Assembly: GCA_023428545.1 (NCBI GenBank) | Contig: JAEYXH010000010.1 | Span: 28,225-92,224, forward strand | DNA from: Bacteroidota bacterium | GTDB lineage: Bacteria; Bacteroidota; Bacteroidia; Bacteroidales; Prolixibacteraceae | Direction: 5' to 3' | DNA length: 64,000 nucleotides | Part shown: positions 37,725 through 47,341 of the stretch, piece after piece | Layout of the letters: the number at the start of each line of letters is the position of its first letter | How positions within the stretch are numbered: the first letter of the stretch is position 1 | Program-made: the position numbers and the translations under genes | Notes under the pieces: generated by a model | What the model was told of the DNA's origin: nothing | Databases searched by the model: none | The model's input: the letters and a program-made list of their open reading frames with translations, nothing else

Positions 37725-40154
37725 ATGAGAACCATTAAGGCCATTTTATGTATCCTTGCCATTACTGCCATGACCAAAACCAAAGCCCAGATAGACTTAC
37801 CTTATCAGCTACCTCCGGATGAGATTCTGGAACTGGCTGATGCCCCAATGCCACCTTCCATTCTGCTGAGCAGAAACGGTGAAGACATTGTTCTTCTTCA
37901 CCGAAACCGCTACATCAGTATTGATGAGCTTGCCGAAACAGAAATCAGGTTGGCAGGGTTAAGGATCAATCCCAAAATCAACAACGAAAGCCGCACGGTA
38001 AATTACCATAAAATAACCCTGATGAAAGCCGGCAGCACAGAGGTCATTGAAGTAAAAGGATTGCCCGCACAACCGAAGCTTTCCGGATTCCAGTGGTCTT
38101 CGGACCAGAAAAAGGTGGCATTTTTGAATACCGCTAACACCGGGGTTGAATTATGGGTGCTTGACATTGGCACTTCTGTGGCTAAAAAACTAACCGGACC
38201 CGTACTGAACGGAAACCTCGGACGGGCATTCACCTGGTTACCAAACAGCAATGAACTATTAATTAAAGTCCTGCCTGAAGACCGTCAAACATTGATTGAC
38301 AAATCAAACAACATTCCATCAGGCCCGAAGGTGTCGGTAACAACGGGCACGGAAGCTCAGAACCGTACGTACGCTGATCTTTTACAGGACAAAGCTGATG
38401 AATTCAATTTCACCCAACTGTCACGCTCTGAGCTTAGAAAAGTTGATCTGAATGGCCAGGTTAGTCCTTGGAAAGAAGCTGCAATTTACGGCAGTATCAA
38501 TATCTCCCCTGACGGTAACTATATCCTCATAAATACGATTCATGAACCATATTCATACATGGTACCTTATTCTCGGTTTCCTTCAAAGAGCGTCATTTAT
38601 TCAACTAATGGAAAATTAGTCAAGGTCGTAACCGAAAATCCACTGCTTGAAGATCTGCCAAAAGGCATGAATTCAACCATGAAGGGCATTCGCAGCATCA
38701 ACTGGCGGAGCGATAAACCGGCTTCACTGAGTTATGTCGTGGCACTTGACGAAGGTGACCAGACAAATAATGTGGAATACCGCGATGAAGTTTTTGAATT
38801 GGCGGCCCCATTTAACGGAGAACCACAAAGTCTGGTCAAAACCATTAACCGGTATGCCGGAATCCAATGGGGCAACGACCACATGGCAGTAGTTTATGAC
38901 CGGTGGTGGAGCAACAGGAATACAAAGACATATTTGTTCAATCCTTCAGATCCCACAAAAAAAACTGAGATCTTACATGACCGAAATTACCAGGACAACT
39001 ACAACGATCCGGGGAGTTTTGTCACCTCAAGAAATGAATGGGGTGAAAATGTCCTGGATATTGAAGGCAAATATTTGTATTTAAGCGGTGCCGGGCATTC
39101 TGACCAGGGTCCAAGGGCATTTATTGACCGCTTTGACACAAGCACAAAAAAAACTGAAAGGATATGGCAAGCCGAAGGCAAATCCAACCTCGAACAAGTT
39201 TCATTTGCGCTGGATATAAAAAAAGGACTGATCGTTACCAGTATCCAGTCACAAACTGGGTATCCAAACTATTTTCTTCGGGACATACAGAAAAAAACAG
39301 CACCTTCGCAGCTCACCTTCTTCGAGAATCCTTATAAAAGTCTGGAAAACGTATATAAGGAACTGATTACCTATAAGCGCGAAGATGGAGTTGATCTGTC
39401 AGCCGTATTATACCTTCCTCCTGGCTACGACCGTGAAAAGAAAGAGAAGCTACCCATGCTTATGTGGGCTTATCCACGTGAATTCAAGGATGCAGCCAGT
39501 GCCGGCCAGGTGACAACCTCGCCACACCAGTTTACTTCCATTAACTATGGGTCGCCACTTTTCTGGGTGATGCGGGGATACGCCATCCTCGACAATGCAG
39601 CATTCCCCATCATCGGAGAGGGAGCAACCGAACCCAATGACTCATTTGTGGAGCAGTTGGTCGCCAATGCCAAGGCAGCCATTGATGCGGTAGATAACCT
39701 GGGCTATATTGACCGGACAAGGGTTGCGGTTGGAGGTCATTCGTATGGGGCCTTCATGACGGCGAACCTGCTGTCGCACAGTAATCTTTTCGCTGCGGGG
39801 ATCGCACGCAGCGGAGCATACAACCGGACCCTCACACCCTTTGGATTCCAGTCGGAAGAAAGGAATTACTGGGAGGCTCCGGATGTTTATAATACGATGT
39901 CGCCTTTTATGAATGCGCATAAGAACAAAACCCCCATTCTACTGATCCATGGGGAAGCCGACAATAATTCAGGAACCTTTCCAATGCAAAGTGAACGATA
40001 TTTCAATGCATTAAAGGGCCTTGGAGGAACTTCTCGGCTGGTAGTGCTACCCCACGAAAGCCATGGATATTCAGCCCGTGAATCAATTATGCATATGCTT
40101 TGGGAAACCGATGAGTGGCTTAACCAATGGGTAAAGAATAAACCCGGTAATTAA
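37725..40154 (+). CDS. Secreted S9 prolyl-oligopeptidase family peptidase
   Basis: 809-aa serine peptidase with a signal peptide (to about residue 21, KTKAQ). It has an N-terminal beta-propeller-like region (about 60-520) and a C-terminal alpha/beta-hydrolase domain. The nucleophile Ser673 lies in GGHSYGAFM, the acid in IHGEADNNSGTFP and the histidine in LPHESHGYSARE. The C-terminal layout is closest to the glutamyl-endopeptidase-like S9 group of Bacteroidota. It is predicted to cleave oligopeptides in the periplasm. Confidence 0.9.
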   Translation: MRTIKAILCILAITAMTKTKAQIDLPYQLPPDEILELADAPMPPSILLSRNGEDIVLLHRNRYISIDELAETEIRLAGLRINPKINNESRTVNYHKITLMKAGSTEVIEVKGLPAQPKLSGFQWSSDQKKVAFLNTANTGVELWVLDIGTSVAKKLTGPVLNGNLGRAFTWLPNSNELLIKVLPEDRQTLIDKSNNIPSGPKVSVTTGTEAQNRTYADLLQDKADEFNFTQLSRSELRKVDLNGQVSPWKEAAIYGSINISPDGNYILINTIHEPYSYMVPYSRFPSKSVIYSTNGKLVKVVTENPLLEDLPKGMNSTMKGIRSINWRSDKPASLSYVVALDEGDQTNNVEYRDEVFELAAPFNGEPQSLVKTINRYAGIQWGNDHMAVVYDRWWSNRNTKTYLFNPSDPTKKTEILHDRNYQDNYNDPGSFVTSRNEWGENVLDIEGKYLYLSGAGHSDQGPRAFIDRFDTSTKKTERIWQAEGKSNLEQVSFALDIKKGLIVTSIQSQTGYPNYFLRDIQKKTAPSQLTFFENPYKSLENVYKELITYKREDGVDLSAVLYLPPGYDREKKEKLPMLMWAYPREFKDAASAGQVTTSPHQFTSINYGSPLFWVMRGYAILDNAAFPIIGEGATEPNDSFVEQLVANAKAAIDAVDNLGYIDRTRVAVGGHSYGAFMTANLLSHSNLFAAGIARSGAYNRTLTPFGFQSEERNYWEAPDVYNTMSPFMNAHKNKTPILLIHGEADNNSGTFPMQSERYFNALKGLGGTSRLVVLPHESHGYSARESIMHMLWETDEWLNQWVKNKPGN

Positions 40155-40181
40155 AACATTTTATTCCCGAATCTGTTAGTT

Positions 40182-40223
40182 TTTCATGAACAGTAAATCT
40201 TCAACGGCTTTCTGTTCATGAAA
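40182..40223. repeat. Perfect 12-bp inverted repeat after the S9 gene
   Basis: TTTCATGAACAG (40182-40193) and CTGTTCATGAAA (40212-40223) with an 18-nt loop. No T tract follows on the plus strand, so it is either a weak terminator, an mRNA-stabilising stem or a protein site. Confidence 0.6.
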
Positions 40224-40259
40224 TCGCTGGCATCGGATAATTGAGAGAGGCAAATCTGA

Positions 40260-40835
40260 ATGAAAAAATTCCCCAGACTCCGTTTTCTGTTGATTAATCT
40301 TGGAAGAGGATTGATCTGGTTTTCGCTTATAGCGGCAGCCTATATTCTCTTTATGGAGTTGGTTTACAAAAACAATCCGGAAGTTTGGCTGGAAAGATTA
40401 TACTCAAAACCATTGCAGATTTATGCCATTTATTTTGTCTCTGAATTCCTGATGGGACTTTTCCCTCCAGAGTTCTTCATGATCTGGGCACTGCATAAAA
40501 GCAGCACACTTCACTATATTTTCAATGTGGCTTTATTTGCCGTTGTATCGGTAATAGCAGGGTATTCAATGTTCCTTCTGGGAAAATACCTTCAAAGAAG
40601 ACTCTATTTCAGGTTCCTGCAACGAAAATTCTTCAGGCAATTCATGCCTCAGGTTAGAAAATACGGATTATTTCTAATTGTGGTGGCTGCAGTCACTCCG
40701 TTACCTTATTCTGCAACTAGTCTTGTTGTCGGATCTTCAGGGTATTCAAACAGATTATACCTGCTAGCTGCAACTACTCGTATTCTTCGGTTTGCTGTGT
40801 ACGGATACATTATCTACCAGACACACAATCTATAA
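40260..40835 (+). CDS. VTT/DedA-like membrane protein
   Basis: 191-aa integral membrane protein with four or five helices. It resembles the VTT (SNARE-associated, DedA) fold: a FLMGLFPPEFF segment with re-entrant-loop character and later AVTPLPYSATSLVVGSSGY followed by a final helix. DedA proteins are lipid-scramblase or flippase-like; the function here is inferred only from that resemblance. No signal of operon linkage to the downstream msrA fusion (109-bp gap). Confidence 0.68.
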   Translation: MKKFPRLRFLLINLGRGLIWFSLIAAAYILFMELVYKNNPEVWLERLYSKPLQIYAIYFVSEFLMGLFPPEFFMIWALHKSSTLHYIFNVALFAVVSVIAGYSMFLLGKYLQRRLYFRFLQRKFFRQFMPQVRKYGLFLIVVAAVTPLPYSATSLVVGSSGYSNRLYLLAATTRILRFAVYGYIIYQTHNL

Positions 40836-40944
40836 ACTTCAATCTCTCCCTCTAAGACAAATAATCAGTGAGGTGATTCTGTGGAAAACTGCACCTTTGA
40901 TCAACCAATCGGGGAATGAAATGTTATACTGTAAAAAATAGCGG

Positions 40945-41835
40945 ATGATACAACGACTTAAGAAGCGATGGAAAATAGAATCTACGTTTCAGGCCATTGT
41001 AATACTTTTAGTTTTTTCCCTGACGGGCATGGCAACTTTATATGTAAGAAAAGCCATCTGGCCTTATCTCGGATTGGAACCTGAGACTTCCCTCTGGATC
41101 AGGGTACCACTTTATATTCTTATTATTTTCCCTACTTACCAGGTTCTTCAGCTTATTATTGCGTCATTGTTTGGTCAGTTCAGGTTTTTCTGGGAATTTG
41201 AAAAAAAGATGTTCCGGAGGATTGGAATTCTGCCCAAACAAAAATCCATGATAATAACAGGAATCATATTATTGACATTCAATTTATCAGCCATGAGTAT
41301 AGGCAAAGAAACAGCCACATTGGGAGGCGGGTGCTTTTGGTGCACCGAAGCCGTCTATTTAAGAATGAAAGGGGTCGAACAAGTGACACCAGGATATAGT
41401 GGAGGACACATAAAGAATCCCGCTTACAGGGAGGTGACCACGGGCAGGACTGGGCACGCCGAGGTTGTCCAGATAGTATATGACCCTGAAGTGGTCTCGT
41501 TCAACGACATATTGGATGTATTCTTTGCCACGCATGATCCGACAACCCTGAACCGCCAGGGTGCCGATGTTGGAACCCAATACCGTTCCGCCATATTCTA
41601 CCATTCTGATGCACAAAAGAAAGCGGCAGAGAACTACATCCTACAACTTGAAAGGGAAGGAATCTGGGATAATCCTGTGGTGACCGAAGTTACGGCATTC
41701 ACAAACTTCTATGAAGCGGAAGATTATCACAAAAACTACTTCAACAATAACAAGAATCAACCCTATTGCCAATATGTCGTGGCCCCCAAAGTCGAAAAAT
41801 TCAGTAAACTTTTCAAGGACAAGTTAAAACCATAA
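40945..41835 (+). CDS. msrA: DUF6787-MsrA fusion, membrane-anchored methionine sulfoxide reductase A
   Basis: 296-aa protein. Residues 1-95 match the small Bacteroidota membrane family DUF6787 (start [17 protein letters not shown], helices at about 17-35 and 51-75, then [15 protein letters not shown]). Residues 101-118 form a further hydrophobic segment. From about residue 120 follows a complete MsrA domain: catalytic Cys130 in [49 protein letters not shown] and DYHKNYF. MsrA repairs oxidised methionine (S-epimer). The anchor and third hydrophobic segment suggest the MsrA part faces the periplasm. One frame with no stop; an internal start at Met102 could also make a separate exported MsrA. 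Confidence 0.9.
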   Translation: MIQRLKKRWKIESTFQAIVILLVFSLTGMATLYVRKAIWPYLGLEPETSLWIRVPLYILIIFPTYQVLQLIIASLFGQFRFFWEFEKKMFRRIGILPKQKSMIITGIILLTFNLSAMSIGKETATLGGGCFWCTEAVYLRMKGVEQVTPGYSGGHIKNPAYREVTTGRTGHAEVVQIVYDPEVVSFNDILDVFFATHDPTTLNRQGADVGTQYRSAIFYHSDAQKKAAENYILQLEREGIWDNPVVTEVTAFTNFYEAEDYHKNYFNNNKNQPYCQYVVAPKVEKFSKLFKDKLKP

Positions 41836-41941
41836 TGCTAGCCTGATATGATGGCTGCATTTATTCGTGACGTCTATATTCAATTTGGTTAAAGGCAAAT
41901 TCAACCAAAATCGGTGATCAATATCTATTAAAACTGGAAGG

Positions 41942-42334
41942 ATGAATATAAGATCAATCATTTTATCGGCGATCTTAATGTTGCCCATTTACGCGATCGC
42001 ACAGAGAGAATTCATTACTGCCGAAGGTGATACCATGAAAAGGTATGTCTTCATGTTACTTGAGGCGGGCGACAACAGGAACCAGGACTCAGTCCAGGCA
42101 ATGACCATACAGAAAGGGCACATGGATCACCTCAATAAAATGGCTGAATCCGGAAAATTGATCATGGCTGGTCCCTTCGAAAAAGGGGATCCCTATCGTG
42201 GTCTTCTGATTTTTGATCTGGAAACCATTGAGGAAGCCGAAATATTGGAGCGAGACGATCCTGCCGTGCTGGCAGGCAGGCTGAAAATGAAAACTTTCTA
42301 CTGGTGGTCAGCCAAAGGAGTCACCCTCAGGTAA
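41942..42334 (+). CDS. Exported YciI-like protein
   Basis: 130-aa protein with an N-terminal signal segment (MNIRSIILSAILMLPIYAIA) and a YciI-like dimeric alpha/beta-barrel domain (RYVFMLLEAGDNR, GHMDHLNKMAESGKLIMAGPF, RGLLIFDLETIEEAE). YciI-type domains are usually cytoplasmic; this one appears exported. The function is unknown. It ends 18 bp from the converging nitrilase-family gene. Confidence 0.82.
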   Translation: MNIRSIILSAILMLPIYAIAQREFITAEGDTMKRYVFMLLEAGDNRNQDSVQAMTIQKGHMDHLNKMAESGKLIMAGPFEKGDPYRGLLIFDLETIEEAEILERDDPAVLAGRLKMKTFYWWSAKGVTLR

Positions 42335-42352
42335 CCTTCCCTTCCCCTACCC

Positions 42353-43312
42353 TTACTGGTCTTTTTTATGCAACCAGACCACCTTCTGTTCCGACACGTT
42401 GGGCTGACCAATAATATCACGATATAATTCAGGGCGCCGGGCTTTGGTATAACGGTATCCACCTGCCTGGGTAAGTTTTTCAGGCTCCAGGGTGGCAGTC
42501 ACATAATCATTGTCTAGTTTTCGGCATTCCGCGATAATATCACCATGAGGATCAATGATCATGGAACATCCGTTTTTTAGCTGATCATCGTCCATGCCAA
42601 TTGGATTTGCAAATACCAGATAGATGCCATTATCCCAAGCCCTTGATGGAAGCCATTTCATCAGCCACATGCGGCCTTTGGGGCCATCGAATTCCAATCG
42701 CAATGAAGTGGGGTCACTGACACGGTTTTCCCACAGTGCAGGCTCAACAAAACCGGCCCCCGGCCTGGGCGACGGCGTGCACATGGTCACGTGGGGCGTG
42801 AATATGACCTGGGCACCCAATAAGGCAGTGGCCCGTACATTTTCGACCACATTGTTGTCGTAACAGATTAGTATACCACATTTCCATCCATTCAGGTCAA
42901 AAACACAATATTCCATGCCGGGCGACAGGTAGGGATTTATAAAAGGATGAAGCTTCCTGTAGCGTGCAACCAATCCGTTCTTGTCGACACAGACATAAGC
43001 CTTGTAGAGCTTTTCGTCTGCATCTTTTTCGAAAAGTCCGGCCAATATCGCCATGTCATGCCTCTCTGCGATTTGCCTCAACCTTTCCAGACTGGCTCCT
43101 CCCGGAATCGGTTCTGCCAGTTCCAGCATCTGCTCCCTTGATAAATGACGGGCAAAAGTATAACCGGTAATGGAGCATTCATGAAATGCGATGGCTTTGG
43201 CTCCTTCATCAGCGGCAGAGCCAGCCAGTTGTTCCATGACAGAAAGGTTATACTCCTTATCCCCACTCCTGTTCTCGAACTGTGCGGTCGCAATTTTCAG
43301 TTTTTTCATCAT
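42353..43312 (-). CDS. Carbon-nitrogen hydrolase (nitrilase superfamily)
   Basis: 319-aa amidase-type enzyme with the Glu-Lys-Cys catalytic set: Glu in AIAFHECSITGY, Lys in ARYRKLHPF, and Cys in CGILICYDNNV. It resembles aliphatic amidase or N-carbamoyl hydrolase branches more than NAD synthetase domains. Cytoplasmic; the substrate is unknown. Two adjacent ATGs could start it. Divergent from the M3 peptidase gene. Confidence 0.9.
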   Translation of the reverse strand: MMKKLKIATAQFENRSGDKEYNLSVMEQLAGSAADEGAKAIAFHECSITGYTFARHLSREQMLELAEPIPGGASLERLRQIAERHDMAILAGLFEKDADEKLYKAYVCVDKNGLVARYRKLHPFINPYLSPGMEYCVFDLNGWKCGILICYDNNVVENVRATALLGAQVIFTPHVTMCTPSPRPGAGFVEPALWENRVSDPTSLRLEFDGPKGRMWLMKWLPSRAWDNGIYLVFANPIGMDDDQLKNGCSMIIDPHGDIIAECRKLDNDYVTATLEPEKLTQAGGYRYTKARRPELYRDIIGQPNVSEQKVVWLHKKDQ

Positions 43313-43365
43313 CAGGTTGCTTTGTTACGTTTTAGAAATCAGTCGAATTATTGTATTTTCGCAAA

Positions 43366-43373
43366 CAAAATTA
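43366..43373 (-). promoter_or_regulatory. -7 box of the nitrilase-family gene
   Basis: The minus strand reads TAATTTTG (TAnnTTTG). A near-match TATTTTCG on the plus strand at 43354-43361 may serve the divergent M3 peptidase gene, so the two promoters overlap. Confidence 0.45.
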
Positions 43374-43391
43374 AATCTTTAACAATAGATT

Positions 43392-45512
43392 ATGAAGAAT
43401 ACCACCATCATCTTTCTCCTTTTGGCAGGAATCGCTGTTTCGTCCTGTCAGAATCAGGGCAAATCCACTGCCACTGATTCAGAAAACCCGTTTTTCACGG
43501 AGTATACAACACCATTCCAGGTACCTCCTTTCGAACAAATCAAACTCGAGCACTTTATGCCGGCAATTGATGAAGGGATAATTCAACAGGAGGCTGAAAT
43601 CAAGGCAATTGTTGACAATCAGGAAGAGCCAACCTTTGAAAACACCATCCTGGCATTCGATAATTCAGGTGAATTGCTTTCAAAGGTCAACTCGGTGTTC
43701 GGTCCGCTGAACTCAGCTGTCACCAACGATGAGATGCAGGCATTGGCCCGCGAAATTTCGCCAAAGCAGACCCGCCATCGCGACAACATCATGCTTAACC
43801 CGGTTCTTTTCCAGCGCATCAAAGCTGTTTATGAAAAGCGGAACGATCTGGGACTTGATGAACAGCAGCTCAGGTTGGTGGAAAAATACTTCCAGGATTT
43901 TGAAAGAAATGGTGCCAACCTGTCAGAAGAAGATCAGACTAAACTGAGGGCACTCAATGAGGAATTGTCAAAACTTCAGCTTAAGTTTTCAGAAAACGTT
44001 TTACTTGAAACCAACCGCAACTTCCGACTGGTAGTTGAAAATGAAGCTGACCTCAAGGGACTTCCCCAGGATGTTATCGTAAGGGCAGCCGAACAGGCAA
44101 AAAAGGACAGTTTGGAAGGCAAATGGGTATTTACCTTGGACAAGCCCAGTATGCTTCCTTTCCTCCAGTTCGCCGAGAACCGTGAGTTACGCGAAAAGCT
44201 TTATCGGGGCTATTACATGCGCGGAGACAATGACAATGAATTCGACAACAAGGAAGTCATCAAACAACTTGTAAAACTGCGTGACGAAAAAGCCAAACTT
44301 ATGGGCTTCAATAATTTTGCTGAATATGTTATTGACGTCAACATGGCCAAAACCCCGGATGCTGTCTATGATTTCCTGGAACAGCTATGGGAACCGGCCA
44401 TGAAGATTGCCAAAGCCGACCGTGATGCCATGCAGAAAATCATCGATGCCGAAGGCGGAAATTTCAAACTGGCTGCCCACGACTGGTGGTTTTACTCGGA
44501 AAAACTGCGCAAACAGAAATTTGATCTCAATGAAAGTGAGGTAAAACCCTATTTCAGCCTTGAAAATACCATCAATGGCATGTTCCATGTCGCCACCCAG
44601 CTTTATGGAATCACTTTTGAAAAACGGGATGATATCCCTGTATACCACGAAGAAGCAACAGCTTATGAGGTCAAGGAAGCCGATGGCTCACATGTGGGTG
44701 TACTCTTTGTCGATTTTCACCCGCGCGACGGTAAACGACCTGGCGCGTGGTGTACCAGCTTCCGCAGGTCAGGATACAAAAATGGGGAAAGAGTGTATCC
44801 GCTCAGTACCATTGTCATGAATTTTACCCGTCCTGCCGGTGACACACCTGCGTTACTGAGTTTTGACGAGGTTTCAACCATGTTCCATGAATTTGGCCAT
44901 GCCCTTCATGGACTATTTACCGACGAGCCTTATAAAAGAACCTCGGGCAGCGTTCCAAGAGATTTCGTTGAATTACCATCACAGATCATGGAACATTGGG
45001 CAGCCGAACCTGAGGTGATGAAGGTTTATGCACGTCATTATCAGACCGGGGAAGCCATTCCCGATGAATTGATTGCAAAACTTCAGGCAGCAGGAACTTA
45101 TGACCAGGGATTCATAACCGGTGAATATGTTGCAGCTTCCTTACTTGACCTCGACTATCACACTGTCGAAAATCCTGAAATCTCTGATGTAAGGGAATTC
45201 GAAAAGCAGTCAATGGAAAAATTCGGTTTGATTCCCGAAATTTTGCCACGTTACCGTAGCCCCTATTTCTCGCATACATTCAGTGGCGGTTATACAGCAG
45301 GTTACTATGTATATATTTGGGCTGGCGTCCTCGACTCTGATGCGTTTGAAGCATTTAAGGAAACCGGTGACATCTACAACAAAGATGTGGCGTCAAGATT
45401 CCGTACACTGCTTTCAAAATCAGGTTCGGATGACGGAATGAACATTTACAGGCAGTTCAGGGGGAAAGATCCTGAGATCACCCCTCTTCTGAAAAACAGG
45501 GGACTCCTTTAA
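43392..45512 (+). CDS. dcp: M3 family metallopeptidase lipoprotein (peptidyl-dipeptidase Dcp-like)
   Basis: 706-aa zinc peptidase with a lipoprotein signal (AVSSC). The zinc motif HEFGHALHG (HExxH) lies at about residue 500, with the third ligand Glu in the following helix (PSQIMEHW). The N-terminal half is the helical lid of the M3 fold. Dcp removes C-terminal dipeptides; the lipobox suggests it acts on peptides in the periplasm. Monocistronic, ending at a strong bidirectional terminator. Confidence 0.93.
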   Translation: MKNTTIIFLLLAGIAVSSCQNQGKSTATDSENPFFTEYTTPFQVPPFEQIKLEHFMPAIDEGIIQQEAEIKAIVDNQEEPTFENTILAFDNSGELLSKVNSVFGPLNSAVTNDEMQALAREISPKQTRHRDNIMLNPVLFQRIKAVYEKRNDLGLDEQQLRLVEKYFQDFERNGANLSEEDQTKLRALNEELSKLQLKFSENVLLETNRNFRLVVENEADLKGLPQDVIVRAAEQAKKDSLEGKWVFTLDKPSMLPFLQFAENRELREKLYRGYYMRGDNDNEFDNKEVIKQLVKLRDEKAKLMGFNNFAEYVIDVNMAKTPDAVYDFLEQLWEPAMKIAKADRDAMQKIIDAEGGNFKLAAHDWWFYSEKLRKQKFDLNESEVKPYFSLENTINGMFHVATQLYGITFEKRDDIPVYHEEATAYEVKEADGSHVGVLFVDFHPRDGKRPGAWCTSFRRSGYKNGERVYPLSTIVMNFTRPAGDTPALLSFDEVSTMFHEFGHALHGLFTDEPYKRTSGSVPRDFVELPSQIMEHWAAEPEVMKVYARHYQTGEAIPDELIAKLQAAGTYDQGFITGEYVAASLLDLDYHTVENPEISDVREFEKQSMEKFGLIPEILPRYRSPYFSHTFSGGYTAGYYVYIWAGVLDSDAFEAFKETGDIYNKDVASRFRTLLSKSGSDDGMNIYRQFRGKDPEITPLLKNRGLL

Positions 45513-45538
45513 GAAATATGGTTTATTGAACCGATAAA

Positions 45539-45574
45539 AAAATCCCGTCCAAAAGAACTTTTGGACGGGATTTT
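45539..45574. terminator. Bidirectional terminator between dcp and mscS
   Basis: A perfect 17-bp inverted repeat (45539-45555 with 45558-45574) flanked by A and T runs. Confidence 0.9.
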
Positions 45575-45586
45575 AATTTGTTGGCA

Positions 45587-46405
45587 TCAGCGATTCACAA
45601 CATTTTCCAAAGGGTTTTGGATGTCGTGTTGAAGAGACACCTTCAGAACAGGTATTTCGATTCCTTCCCTGCGGAAAGTTTCCATGACCGACAGGAAAAC
45701 TGAGTTTCGTACTTTCAGAAAGTTGTCTCGCTCGTGCCAGACGGCAAAGGTTATTTCCACCCCATTCGCGCCAAAGGCCGACATAATGACGATGGATTCA
45801 GGTTCATCGAGGACCAGGGGATTATGGGCTGCAATCTCTTCGAGCAATGATTTCACCTTCGGCAGATCAGCCTGGTAAGTAACGGTCATTTTTATATCCA
45901 TTCTCCGGATAGGGAAATGGGTAACATTGATCAGCTCAGTACTGATAACAGTCTGGTTTGGGATTCTAAGCAACAAATTGTCAAATGTCTTTATTTTGAT
46001 GGATAACAGGTCAATGGAATATACCCTTCCGGTCTTGTCTCCAATACGGACCACGTCACCGATCTCAAAAGACTTTTCGGATACCAGAAACAGGCCGCTT
46101 ACGATGTTCCCCAAACTGGTTTGTGAAGCCACACCTATCACGATACCCAATACTCCCGCTGCCCCAAACAAGGCGGTTATATCCACCTCAAGCATTCGGA
46201 AAACGATGAAGGTCAGGACAATCAATCCGGTGTACACGATCCCGCGGTTTACCACAACCCTTGATTGTTTGGTCATCTTGCGGGTAAAGGTTGCCCTTAC
46301 CGCATAAGCAAGGCCATATATGATGGAAATACCAATGGCAATGGTGAGAATGATTCGCACAATTTTTTCCACCACCTCAGGTGACATATTGAGTCCAAAA
46401 TCCAT
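45587..46405 (-). CDS. mscS: MscS-family mechanosensitive channel
   Basis: 272-aa small-conductance channel. It has three N-terminal helices, the pore helix with GAAGVLGIVIGVASQTSLGN, then the beta domain (FEIGDVVRIGDKTGRV) and the C-terminal alpha/beta domain. It releases solutes on hypo-osmotic shock. It starts 2 bp after the DUF432-like gene stop, so the two form an operon. Confidence 0.94.
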   Translation of the reverse strand: MDFGLNMSPEVVEKIVRIILTIAIGISIIYGLAYAVRATFTRKMTKQSRVVVNRGIVYTGLIVLTFIVFRMLEVDITALFGAAGVLGIVIGVASQTSLGNIVSGLFLVSEKSFEIGDVVRIGDKTGRVYSIDLLSIKIKTFDNLLLRIPNQTVISTELINVTHFPIRRMDIKMTVTYQADLPKVKSLLEEIAAHNPLVLDEPESIVIMSAFGANGVEITFAVWHERDNFLKVRNSVFLSVMETFRREGIEIPVLKVSLQHDIQNPLENVVNR

Positions 46406-46407
46406 AA

Positions 46408-47193
46408 TTAAATCTGGTAAATGTTTTTAATAAAATGGAAATTAATCATCAGGGATGATTTTCCGCCTGACAATCTCGGGGAGGCTAACTGCTGGTGGTT
46501 ATCACCATGGATATTTCTGTCCAGTTTATAGGTAGCGCTGCTGACCTGTTCTCTACCTTTGTATTCAATATCTACAACACTGGTCATCAAACCATGACCC
46601 GTAGAAAGAATGGAAAGGTTGTCGACGCGAATGATAAGCCGCTGAACCTCAAGCAAAAGGTTTGAATGATTGGTAATGTGAACCGGACAGACGACCTCCC
46701 ATGGCAAAGGGTCCAATAGTTCCGGATCTTTCTGGTAATGGCTTCCCAGCGCAAAAGCCGTTTCTCCTTCGTCAGGCTCACCAAACCAGGTGTCTGAAAG
46801 CCGGATTAACGGATATTCGGTGATAAAATAATCCGTGATGGAATCTGTATGGAAAAACTGAAGGTTAAGTGGAACTTTAACAAAGAATCTCATGCTTTGC
46901 CCGGGAAGGATTCTCATTCCACTGTTTTTCAGAACTACGGGTTTGAGCGGGAGTGCAGGACCAATTACCAGAGTATCTGAACGGCCCGATTGAAAAAGGT
47001 CGCTTTCGCTTACTTCCAAGGGTGGTATCTCCAAACTTCTGTAAATCCCCTCAAAGGGTTGTTCCGCTGGGACGACACGGAATCCCCATCCCATTGAAAA
47101 TCTCTTGACAACTAGATTCAGGTTACCTGCCCTGATTTCGAGTCCCTGTCCATTGGCTATTTCATATTTTCCGAATATATCCTGGATTGTCAT
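46408..47193 (-). CDS. DUF432-like protein paired with MscS
   Basis: 261-aa soluble beta-rich protein with no signal peptide or membrane helix. The N-terminal IFGKYEI and VVKRFSMGWGFRVVP segments and overall size resemble DUF432. The family assignment is tentative. The 2-bp spacing to mscS suggests a joint role, for example in modulating or sensing channel state. Promoter box at 47212-47219. Confidence 0.65.
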   Translation of the reverse strand: MTIQDIFGKYEIANGQGLEIRAGNLNLVVKRFSMGWGFRVVPAEQPFEGIYRSLEIPPLEVSESDLFQSGRSDTLVIGPALPLKPVVLKNSGMRILPGQSMRFFVKVPLNLQFFHTDSITDYFITEYPLIRLSDTWFGEPDEGETAFALGSHYQKDPELLDPLPWEVVCPVHITNHSNLLLEVQRLIIRVDNLSILSTGHGLMTSVVDIEYKGREQVSSATYKLDRNIHGDNHQQLASPRLSGGKSSLMINFHFIKNIYQI

Positions 47194-47211
47194 GCCATTT
47201 CATTTAGATTT

Positions 47212-47219
47212 CAAAAATA
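47212..47219 (-). promoter_or_regulatory. -7 box of the DUF432-mscS operon
   Basis: The minus strand reads TATTTTTG (TAnnTTTG), 19 nt upstream of the ATG at 47193. Confidence 0.5.
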
Positions 47220-47302
47220 CAACAATTCACATGCGAAACCCCCATTGGGTTTTACAAGAAAAAGTGAAGACAGGATGTAATGATTCTCCGCGATAAACGT
47301 CA

Positions 47303-47310
47303 TACCTTTG
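47303..47310 (+). promoter_or_regulatory. -7 box of the ECF sigma operon
   Basis: TACCTTTG matches TAnnTTTG, 31 nt upstream of ATG 47342. This looks like a housekeeping promoter; no separate ECF-type auto-regulated box was recognised. Confidence 0.5.
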
Positions 47311-47341
47311 AAAACAATCAGGAACTATCGCAAAAGAAACG

